Below, piece after piece: positions 42,101 to 54,100 of a DNA stretch of 64,000 nt. How positions within the stretch are numbered: position 1 is the first letter of the stretch; every line of letters starts with the position of its first letter. Under the pieces are notes generated by a model, which was not told where the DNA came from, ran no database searches, and saw nothing but the letters and a program-made list of their open reading frames with translations. Origin of the DNA: Limnoperna fortunei (lineage: Eukaryota; Mollusca; Bivalvia; Mytilida; Modiolidae). Made by a program: the position numbers and the translations under genes. The stretch lies in NCBI GenBank assembly GCA_944474755.1, contig OX104117.1, positions 71,214,926 to 71,278,925 on the forward strand. Reading direction: 5' to 3'.

Positions 42101-45100
42101 AGTCTGGCAGCAAAGTCCCATAATGGTAAACTTACTTGCAAATCTGTGCCATCAGTCTGGCAGCAAAGTCCCATAATGGTAAACTTACTTGCAAATCTGT
42201 GCCATCAGCCTGGCAGCAAAGTCCAGTAATGGTAAACTTACTTGCAAATCTGTGCCATCAGTCTGGCAGCAAAGTCCCGTACCGGTAAACTTACTTGCAA
42301 ATCTGTGCCATCAGCCTGGCAGCAAAGTCTCGTACCGGTAAACTTACTTGCAAATCTGTGCCATCAGCCTGGCAGCAATGTCCCGTACTGGTAAACTTAC
42401 TTGCAAATCTGTGCCATCAGCCTGGCAGCAATGTCCCGTACCGGTAAACTTACTTGCAAATCTGTGCCATCAGCCTGGCAGCAATGTCCCGTACCGGTAA
42501 ACTTACTTGCAAATCTGTGCCATCAGCCTGGCAGCAAAGTCCCGTACCGGTAAACTTACTTGCAAATCTGTGCCATCAGCTTGGCAGCAAAGTCCCGTAA
42601 TGGTAAACTTACTTGCAAATCTGTGCCATCAGCCTGGCAGCAATGTCCCGTACTGGTAAACTTACTTGCAAATCTGTGCCATCAGCCTGGCAGCAAAGTC
42701 CCGTACCGGTAAACTTACTTGCAAATCTGGGCCATCAGCTTGGCAGCAAAGTCCCATAATGGTAAACTTACTTGCAAATCTGGGCCATCAGCCTGGCAGC
42801 AAAGTCCCATAATGGTAAACTTACTTGCAAATCTGTGCCATCAGCTTGGCAGCAAAGTCCCGTAATGGTAAACTTACTTGCAAAACTGTGCCATCCGCCT
42901 GGCAGCAAAGTCCCGTACCAGTAAACTTACAAATCTGTGCCATCAGCCTGGCAGCAAAGTCCCGTAATGGTAAACTTACTTGCAAATCTGTGCCATCAGC
43001 CTGGCAGCAAAGTCCCGTACCGGTAAACTTACTTGCAAATCTGTGCCATCAGCCTGGCAGCAAAGTCCCGTACCGGTAAACTTACTTGCAAATCTGGGCC
43101 ATCAGCCTGGCAGCAAAGTCCCGTAATGGTAAACTTACTTGCAAATCTGTGCCATCAGCCTGGCAGCAAAGTCCCGTACCGGTAAACTTACTTGCAAATC
43201 TGTGCCATCAGCCTGGCAGCAATGTCCCATAATGGTAAACTTACTTGCAAATCTGTGCCATCAGCCTGGCAGCAAAGTCCCGTACCGGTAAACTTACTTG
43301 CAAATCTGTGCCATCAGCCTGGCAGCAAAGTCCCGTACCGGTAAACTTACTTGCAAATCTGTGCCATCAGCCTGGCAGCAAAGTCCCGTACCGGTAAACT
43401 TACTTGCAAATCTGGGCCATCAGCCTGGCAGCAATGTCCCATAATGGTAAACTTACTTGCAAATCTGGGCCATCAGCTTGGCAGCAAAGTCCCGTAATGG
43501 TAAACTTACTTGCAAATCTGTGCCATCAGCCTGGCAGCAAAGTCCCGTACCGGTAAACTTACTTGCAAATCTGTGCCATCAGCCTGGCAGCAAAGTCCCG
43601 TACCGGTAAACTTACTTGCAAATCTGTGCCATCAGCCTGGCAGCAAAGTCCCGTACCGGTAAACTTACTTGCAAATCTGGGCCATCAGCCTGGCAGCAAT
43701 GTCCCATAATGGTAAACTTACTTGCAAATCTGGGCCATCAGCTTGGCAGCAAAGTCCCGTAATGGTAAACTTACTTGCAAATCTGTGCCATCAGCCTGGC
43801 AGCAAAGTCCCATAATGGTAAACTTACTTGCAAATCTGTGCCATCAGCCTGGCAGCAAAGTCCCGTACTGGTAAACTTACTTGCAAATCTGTGCCATCAG
43901 CCTGGCAGCAAAGTCCCGTAATGGTAAACTTACTTGCAAATCTGTGCCATCAGCCTGGCAGCAAAGTCCCGTAATGGTAAACTTACTTGCAAATCTGTGC
44001 CATCAGCCTGGCAGCAAAGTCCCGTACCAGTAAACTTACAAATCTGTGCCATCAGCTTGGCAGCAAAGTCCCGTAATGGTAAACTTACTTGCAAATCTGG
44101 GCCATCAGCCTGGCAGCAAAGTCCCGTACCCGTAAACTTACTTGCAAAACTGTGCCATCCGCCTGGCAGCAAAGTCCCGTACCAGTAAACTTACAAATCT
44201 GTGCCATCAGCCTGGCAGCAAAGTCCCGTACCGGTAAACTTACTTGCAAATCTGTGCCATCAGTCTGGCAGCAAAGTCCCGTACCGGTAAACTTACTTGC
44301 AAATCTGTGCCATCAGCCTGGCAGCAAAGTCCCGTACCGGTAAACTTACTTGCAAATCTGGGCCATCAGCTTGGCAGCAAAGTCCCGTAATGGTAAACTT
44401 ACTTGCAAATCTGTGCCATCAGCCTGGCAGCAAAGTCCCGTACCGGTAAACTTACTTGCAAATCTGGGCCATCAGCTTGGCAGCAAAGTCCCGTAATGGT
44501 AAACTTACTTGCAAATCTGTGCCATCAGCCTGGCAGCAAAGTCCCGTACCGGTAAACTTACTTTCAAATCTGGGCCATCAGCCTGGCAGCAAAGTCCCGT
44601 AATGGTAAACTTACTTGCAAATCTGGGCCATCAGCCTGGCAGCAAAGTCCCATAATGGTAAACTTACTTGCAAATCTGGGCCATCAGCCTGGCAGCAAAG
44701 TCCCGTAATGGTAAACTTACTTGCAAATCTGGGCCATCAGCCTGGCAGCAAAGTCCCATAATGGTAAACTTACTTGCAAATCTGTGCCATCAGCCTGGCA
44801 GCAAAGTCCCGTACCGGTAAACTTACTTGCAAATCTGTGCCATCAGCCTGGCAGCAATGTCCCGTACTGGTAAACTTACTTGCAAATCTGTGCCATCAGC
44901 CTGGCAGCAATGTCCCGTACTGGTAAACTTACTTGCAAATCTGTGCCATCAGCCTGGCAGCAAAGTCCCGTACCGGTAAACTTACTTGCAAATCTGTGCC
45001 ATCAGCCTGGCAGCAAAGTCCCGTACTGGTAAACTTACTTGCAAATCTGTGCCATCAGCCTGGCAGCAATGTCCCGTACTGGTAAACTTACTTGCAAATC

Positions 45101-48100
45101 TGTGCCATCAGCCTGGCAGCAATGTCCCGTACTGGTAAACTTACTTGCAAATCTGTGCCATCAGCCTGGCAGCAAAGTCCCGTACTGGTAAACTTACTTG
45201 CAAATCTGTGCCATCAGCCTGGCAGCAAAGTCCCGTACCGGTAAACTTACTTGCAAATCTGGGCCATCAGCTTGGCAGCAAAGTCCCGTACCGGTAAACT
45301 TACTTGCAAATCTGTGCCATCAGCCTGGCAGCAAAGTCACGTAATGGTAAACTTACTTGCAAATCTGTGCCATCAGCCTGGCAGCAAAGTCCCATACCCG
45401 TAAACTTACTTGCAAATCTGTGCCATCCGCCTGGCAGCAAAGTCCCATAATGGTAAACTTACTTGCAAATCTGTGCCATCAGCCTGGCAGCAAAGTCCCG
45501 TAATGGTAAACTTACTTGCAAATCTGTGCCATCAGCCTGGCAGCAAAGTCTCGTAATGGTAAACTTACTTGCAAATCTGGGCCATCAGCCTGGCAGCAAA
45601 GTCCCATAATGGTAAACTTACTTGCAAATCTGTGCCATCAGCCTGGCAGCAAAGTCTCGTATTTGGTAAACTTACTTGCAAATCTGGGCCATCAGCTTGG
45701 CAGCAAAGTCCCGTAATGGTAAACTTACTTGCAAATCTGTGCCATCAGCCTGGCAGCAAAGTCCCATAATGGTAAACTTACTTGCAAATCTGTGCCATCA
45801 GCCTGGCAGCAAAGTCCCGTAATGGTAAACTTACTTGCAAATCTGGGCCATCAGCCTGGCAGCAAAGTCCCGTAATGGTAAACTTACTTGCAAATCTGGG
45901 CCACCAGCCTGGCAGCAAAGTCTCGTATTTGGTAAACTTACTTGCAAATCTGGGCCATCAGCCTGGCAGCAAAGTCCCGTACCCGTAAACTTACTTGCAA
46001 ATCTGTGCCATCAGCCTGGCAGCAAAGTCTCGTAATGGTAAACTTACTTGCAAATCTGTGCCATCAGCCTGGCAGCAATGTCCCGTACTGGTAAACTTAC
46101 TTGCAAATCTGTGCCATCAGCCTGGCAGCAAAGTCCCGTAATGGTAAACTTACTTGCAAATCTGGGCCATCAGCCTGGCAGCAAAGTCCCGTACCAGTAA
46201 ACTTACTTGCAAATCTGGGCCATCAGCTTGGCAGCAAAGTCTCGTAATGGTAAACTTACTTGCAAATCTGTGCCATCAGCCTGGCAGCAAAGTCTCGTAT
46301 TTGGTAAACTTACTTGCAAATCTGGGCCATCAGCCTGGCAGCAATGTCCCGTACTGGTAAACTTACTTGCAAATCTGTGCCATCAGCCTGGCAGCAAAGT
46401 CACGTAATGCCCAGTGATTATCTGCTTCAGGTCTCATACACAGCTGCTTACTGACAATACAGGTACATACGGCAGGTACGAACTCGTGTAACTGTAAAAT
46501 ATACAATCTCAAGTGGTTTGAAAAACCTCATGTTATCTGATGTACATGTATACACCTATCTAAGAGACCACCTCCATATAATGACTTCCTGTGTTATGGG
46601 ACTGTATTTATTGAGATGTTAAACTAAAGTCTGAAGTGATCAAAATCTTTTTATTATCTTAGAAGCGAAGTTCGGATTGCCATGTAAATTTGAATAGTCA
46701 TCAGTGTCATGGACCCTAAGTGTCGTTATTCGATTTTGTTGCCACTCGTGTTCGAAATATTGATGTTTCTTGTGTTTATTTTATGTTCATGCCATTTTGT
46801 TTTACAAAGGGTAATAATCACTTTTTGTATAGAGCTTATGTTGAAACACAATGAAACCAGTAAAACTGGTATGAAGAACTAGAGGCTCCCAGGAGCCTGT
46901 ATCGCTCACCTGAACCTGAAACCAAACAACCCTTTTTTATCCAGCTTTTCTTTGCTATAAGGAATTGCCCAACACTTCTGCAAAAGTCATTAATTTTGAC
47001 CTTTTAAGGGAAATAACTCCTATAAGGAGGATCTTTTGATGCTTAGAGGGAGAAGGGAGGTTCACTTCAAATTTGCTGTTCCTGTTATACTTTTATAACT
47101 ATCAGTCGAAAACTCTCTTGACTCCATCCCCCCCCCATTTTCTATTTTTATCCAACGTAGCTATGAAGGTAGTCAGGTGTCATGATTTGCACAATTTTGG
47201 TAGATGACGTCCTTAAGATGATGTGTGCAATGTTTCAAAGCAGTCCTTTAATGGGTTAAAGAGGAGAAGATTTTTTAAAATCAAGTAAAATTGATTAAAA
47301 ACATGTTCAAGGAGAATAATACCTAAACAGTTCATCAGACAATCTTGACCCTAAGTCATTTTTGTAGCCCTCACAGAGCAAAACAATTAAGCAATGCTAA
47401 CTTTTTCTCTAGTTCTAATAATTTTCAAGATTTTGAGGCAAAAATGTCAAAAATAATCAATTTTGACAATTAAAGGGCAATAACTCCTATAAGGAGTCCT
47501 CATACAACTTCGATCCAATGGAGTGTTTCGTAGAGCTTTTGATGCAGATGAAAGCATGTCTATTTGGTTTTCCTGTATCTGTTACAGTTTTTTAAATAAG
47601 AGCCAAAAACTGTACTTTACCCCCCCCCCCTTTCCATTCTATTTTTAGCAATGGTGGCCATGTTGGTTAATCTGCCACCATGGTTGGTGCAAACTTGGTT
47701 GAAGACATTTGACGGATGATGTGTACAAAGTTTCAAAGCAGTACTTTCAGTGGTTTCAGAGGAGATTTTTAAAAAATCAAAACCGATTCAAAAAAACAGT
47801 TTAAGGGGAATAACTCTTAAATGGTTCATCAGACAATCTTAACCCTAAGTCATTTTTGTATGCTTACTTTTTCTCTAGTTCAAATAATTTTCAAGATTTT
47901 GAGGCAAAAATGGCAAAAATCATCAATTTCGAAAATTAAAAGGGCAATAACTCCTACAAGGAGTCGTCATACAACTTTGACCTATTTGAGTTTTTTGTAG
48001 AGCTTTTGATGCTGAAGAAGGAAGGTCTCTTTGGTTTTCCTGTATCTGTTATACTTTTTGAACTATAAGCCAAAAACTGTATTTTGACCCCCATGTTCTA

Positions 48101-51100
48101 CTTTTTAGCCATCGCGGCCATGTTGGTTGGTCTGAGGCCATGATTTGTGCAAACTTGGCAGAGGACATTTTACTGATGATGTGTGCAAAGTTTCAAAGCA
48201 ATCCCTTCAGTGGTTTTGGAGGAGAAGATTTTTAAAGAAAAGTTAACGACGACGACAGACGCCAAGTGATGGCAATAGCTCATGTGACCCCTGGTCAAGT
48301 GAGCTAAAAATACAATAACTGAATGGGGAATAAAGTTAAACTTCGTTACTACAATCGGAAATCAAAATGCTCGTATTTTTTGTATATTCGTTATAACATA
48401 AAATAAATGCCATATTTTACTGTTTACACAATAAAACAAACAATACAGGTCTACAATTCACTCTTTTACATGCTGACAACATGACTGTGTTGATTGGTAT
48501 GCAAACATCAAGACCCCTTGTCTTATGTGACCTTTATTACAATTTCCCTTCCAAGGTCGCTTTAGACAGGTTTGACTGTACAATCAAGCTAATGAATTCA
48601 ACAAAGGCTAAAGTAATTGGTAATGTTAAACAGACAACCATGCTACGAAATATGTGTCCAAGGTATCAACATGAAAAAAATAAATTATAATATAGAAAAT
48701 ATTCTATCTTTAAGATTTCCACTTACATATTTTTCTAAATACAAAGTCTGGTTATCCATCAAAGATTTCACCATCCTCATCAGATAGATCAACAAAGCCA
48801 AGTTGTTCTGAACTACATTGGTCTTCACCTAAAATAGCATAATGTATTAGTACATGAATAGAATTCTGCGTGTTTTTGATTGTTCTAAAAACAACTTTTG
48901 GGTCACGATAAATCACAACAGTACTAAAATTACATTAAATGTTTGTATGCTGCACGATCTGCTGCATAGTAGTCAAGCTTAATCCAATATCGACCTGGTT
49001 TTTATGTTTTAGCCAATCAGAATAGCCGTCTTAATAAATTCATTCGTCCAATAAAATCGATTGTATTAATTGCATTGTACACAATTGATTGACATCTGCT
49101 ACACATATATCGTGCATGTCAACAACAAATGGGAGAAACGCCAGCTCTGCGATATGTTGATTCAATGATACTCTTCCCAATATTTGAAACTGGAATTTCA
49201 GGATTATCAGCAAATTGATAATAAAATGCAGTAGAGGGCCTCGGTGGCCGAGTGGTCAAGGTAGTTCGTCTACTATTGATCACGTGGTCTGTCAACACTG
49301 AGATTGCGGGTTCGATTTTCACTGTAGGCAGGATGTACTCGACTCCAATCTTAATTGACAAGGATTGCCAGTTTTCAAACCGCAGGTCGGGGTTTTCTCC
49401 AGGTACTCTGGCTTCCTCCCCCAATAAAAACTGGACGCCATGATACAGCTGAAAAATTGCTGAAAGTGGCGATAAACACCATCAAACAAACAAAATGCAG
49501 TATTTAATTAAAAATATTAAGGGTAACTAGCATTACAACAATTACAAAATGTAAGCAGGTGCTCCAGTAGAAAAGGCATCCTCTGTTTTTTTATTAAGGG
49601 AGATGGTAATAAAACAATTAATGACTTTAATAAACCAGGGGTCACCACACTAAAAAAGTAGGTAGAAGTGACTTCTCCCTGGCAGCCAAACAGGGAGAAG
49701 TGAGGCCCTGATAAAGAGACTTCAGGGAGAAGTCAGGGGGACTGTACAAATAATTAATTTTCACAGTAGTTACACACATTTTTCATTATTTACATAATTC
49801 TCTTGTGTTTTTACACCATAACACACCTAGATTCAGTTTTTTTCTTTCTTCTTCATTATAATTCATGGTATGCAATATCAAATAGAACATAACCTTTATC
49901 ATTATAAAATCAATGCAAAAAAGCACCAGATAAAGCAACTATTTTTCTTTCTACTTCAGTACTTGTAGCCATGCAAGGTATTCACAAATAAAAATAGATC
50001 TTGAGTAAAAATATTTGTAAAGGTGGAGACATAAACATCATTCATGAAGTTCTTGTATACATCATAATATTTCTAACAGTTTGTTATGAACATGTCATGT
50101 TTATCTGAACAAAATTTTCAAAGAAGATAGATAGAATAACAGAACATTTAACCCAGAAATAATTCTTCTGTTCAGCACACATCCACTTGGACAAAGTTGT
50201 GCTGATCAAAATTGATTCATGGGACAACCATGTACAGAACTTATCATGATGTCAATAATTACTATACATCCTTATTCTTTCAAGGTCAGCTCATACATTT
50301 ATCAAATAAAATTGTTAAAATACAATACACTTTGAAAGAACTTAAGTTTGAAACCAATTGTTCAATTATAAAAAAAAATTACGATTTTTCATTGTGGGCT
50401 ATTGCACTTTACTTTTCTTCGTTGTTCACTTCAGAAAAATAAACAAATGGCGCGTAATCCAGTTTAAAGACATAAATCCTTTGCAAAAATGTTAAATATG
50501 CATATTGATTGCCGTTTTTTATTGGAATTACACATTTACTGATAAATTGGTAGACTGTGTGAATAACTTGGACCAGATCATATACAAGTATCTTCTGTGA
50601 ACCCTCGGTTGAGGCGCAGTAGGGCAACTTCAGGTCCCAGTAGGGAGACTTTGTCACTTACTTCGCCCAGTGTGGTGAGCCCTGATATACGGTTGCTATC
50701 AGGATTTATCAGCGCTAAAAAATTTACATTTTCTCTGGCTGATAAATCCCGACAGCGACCTATATCAAAGTCATTAATTGTATAATATATCATACTATAA
50801 CACTGGATGTCTTTGTCTGTCTATACGTACCCCTTCTGATATAAATGTACTAAACCTAGGTAACATCTGGTGTAGTCCAGGGTCAGATGACAGACTCTGT
50901 AGTGCCTCCTACAACACAGATTATAAATACAACAATGATTGAACCTTTTGTTATTGAGAAAGACACAACATCAAACTTATTCTTAAATAATTTAATTTGC
51001 TTTGTAAGCTGAAATCTGATTGGCCAATTCAAATGGAGAAACAGATATTATACCTTGCATTCATTCACATGACCTATTCTTACGCCATTAAAATTCAAAT

Positions 51101-54100
51101 AGTACTATGATGTCATTGCTATTTTGACCATTAAAATTGTCAGGATTCATAGTTAAAACAAAATTATAAGGAATATTTCAAATTTCTGAACAAGTTATAC
51201 TTTATAGCATGGTTTGGTTTTCCTTACACCCATCATCAGATCATAAACTGTGAAGTGGTTTATTAGGCCTAAGAAGACTCGAACCATTTTATATCGTATA
51301 ACCTGTTCAGAAATTTGAAAATATTCTTCAAATGTTTCTAAAACTTTTCATTTTAGGTGGTCTTTGTAGAAATACTGAATAACAGTAATTAGTACTTTAT
51401 GTTGATTTTCTGGCTGTATGTATCATTTATAGTTTTTGTCAGAACAAAATTTTAAATATTTATTTAAATCAATACAAAAGGCTTTCTCTAGATTATTTTA
51501 GCTAGCTGATGTTTATTGATGACCTGGTAACCCACTAAGCAATAAACCTATGTGTGGACTATCTCCATCTTTGTCATTCCGGTGTTCATTCCAGATAATT
51601 GTTTTCATTATTGTTTAGTTATCTTATTGTATAATAATTTATGGATTGAAGCTTCTGCTTTCTAAGGTGCATTTTCAACTCAGAATAGAATCAGAATAAT
51701 ATTTTGTAATTAAAGCAAGCTTTACGATCAACCCTATACTTAGCGCAAATTAATGATAACAATTATGATTTTACACTGCAAAAAATGAAACATTCTTACA
51801 GATCTTCTTCCTTCATCAGCACCGACACAAGCTTCTGTGATCTCTTTGTAATATAACTGCTGCTCCTGAAAATATTAATCAAATTTTGAGGAAGTATTTA
51901 AGAAATAACAGGATGAACTTCATCTACACAAATTTAAATGACCCATCAATCTATGTGCAGACGGACCAATTAAGGCTAAACACCAAGTTCACCAATACCT
52001 TAAATATTTAATTTGAATAGTGCCTTATTATTACAGTATGATATTTAACTCAGTATTTCATTGGTTAAAATCCCATTTGTTGCATTCGTTGGTCCATAAA
52101 ACTTCATATCAACTTACACACAAGACTGTTACAGTATATAGTTTAACTTCTGGTGTTTATATTGTCAGCTGTGTGTGCATAGATACATAAAGTACTTATT
52201 AATATTTTATTGTGTAAAAGTATGTATACGTAAAAAAGTATAAAAAAAACACAATGAATAATTGTATGTGCAGATGATGTCATTATCTTTTCAAAGTTTT
52301 CTGACAAGGGTTACTAAAGAATATTGTAAAATTTTAATGAAAAAGATATTACTTGGAACAAATGCTAAATTTTGTCAAACTTACTGGTATGTTTAAATTC
52401 GGTTTTAGTCCTTAAAAGCATCTTATTAATTCAATGCACGGTTTCATCCATGCATACAACTATATAGTACATCTTTCAATATTTTAGCATTAAAGTAGCC
52501 TAAAATAATGAATGGAATCAAAAGTTAGCCATTAGCCTATTTGTTTAAATGTTGTTGTATGCCACAGTCAGCTATTTTTCAGCCAAATCATAGCATCCAG
52601 TTTTTTTTTATAGAGGAAGTACTATGTAGAAACCCTTGACGTTCAGATGGAAACTAGCAATCCTTGTAAATTTAAATGTGGAGTGGAGTACTGCTTGATA
52701 TCAACCCCCCCCCCCCCCCTGGTCAACAGTAGACTGCTATCTTACCACAGATAATTCATGAGTAGATAACTCCTTGACTTTGACCAGATCCACTGCCTTG
52801 TAACGCCCCCCCCCCCCCCCAACGCCTGGTCAATAGTAGACTGCTATCTTACCACAGATAATTCATGGGTAGATAACTCCTTGACTTTCACCAGATCAAC
52901 TGCCTTGTGACGATGTCTTAATTTCTCTGGTACTGGTTTGGGTACTTTGTCTATAGTAGATTTAACTTTAGTGTCCAGTATTTCTTTCTTTTGTTGATCC
53001 TTACTAGCTTGGGGAGGGTTCTCTGGTATTGTAGGTTGTACCCCCTCAATACACAACCAATGAGCTAAATATAATATATTACATATTGATAAAATTTCAT
53101 ACAGCAGATAGATTATTACAAAAACCCGCTCGAGAGACGACCTGTTTTAAGCAATAACTTGACTCTATTGGCTCAGAATTAAAGGCATCAATAAATGTGT
53201 TTATTCTGACAGAGATTATATACAACTGAAAAGGGAGATAATAGTAGCAGTGCATATATATGTACATATATTCTCCATAGATGTCTGCTAAATATAATTA
53301 ATTTCATTTCCAATAAATGATTAAATAGAAAATATATAAAAAACTGGACAAACTGAGTGCTATGCTCACCAACTGATACCCCCAGCTTCAAAATGGCAAT
53401 GTCCTTGATTTGCAATCGGAAACCCTTTATATTATTCCAATCAAAATGTAAAATATGATGTGCACAATGGCACTATTTGACAAATATTCTATGAAAGTTA
53501 AATTTCATGCAGTGGTGTAAAAGGAGTTGGAGATCAGATATGGGTACCCCAAAATAAAATAGACAAACACCCCATTTTTCAAGCATGTGATATAATGATC
53601 ATGACTAAGTTATATAAATTGAGCTTTAAAGATAATTAAAGGAAGCTTACATCCAAAAAATGATTCTTAACAGAAAAGAATAAGATTTTTTATTATTTGA
53701 AAAACGTTACAGTTGTAACAAATTTTTACAGAATTATTTGCAGATATCTTGTTTTCTTTGTTATCACAGCACACACGATCTAACCTTTCAGAGATATGTC
53801 CAGAGGAACCTTTGGGAGGGTTGTGTTAATAATATCCTGTAGTTCAAGTTCTTTTTCTTCTGTAAAATGTAGTTCTCTGCCTCCACCACTGGCAAAACGG
53901 AATGGAATAAAATCTTGACTGTGAAATCCATAAAGTGGCTGCAATTAAAGAAAACACTTACATCAGAGAACCTCACTTTGATGTTTATAAATTGCATATG
54001 ATAAGATTCAATGGATATGTGCAAATGTTCATGTATGCATTGTAGTTTTATTTTCTGATATTTTTTAAAAATATTTACATGTAAACATTAAAAGCCAGTT

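Noticed and set aside
41119..46366. CRISPR-like regular spacing
   Set aside because: Units are contiguous with no unique spacers, and the sequence is plainly eukaryotic. It is a minisatellite.
41143..46407. Plus-strand frames reading [20 protein letters not shown] in the 53-bp array
   Set aside because: They are shadows of the repeated TAF6 exon 8 junction read on the wrong strand. The meaningful sense is minus, where the unit reads [13 protein letters not shown] then stop.
48481..48690. 69-residue frame starting MTVLIGMQ in intron 7
   Set aside because: On the opposite strand to TAF6, with no domain, no splice context and no promoter; compatible with chance.
49234..49330. tRNA genes at SINE heads (also 34315 and the complement of 37601)
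   Set aside because: A-box and B-box-like motifs are present, but there is no convincing cloverleaf or acceptor stem and the heads are fused to the SINE body with target duplications.
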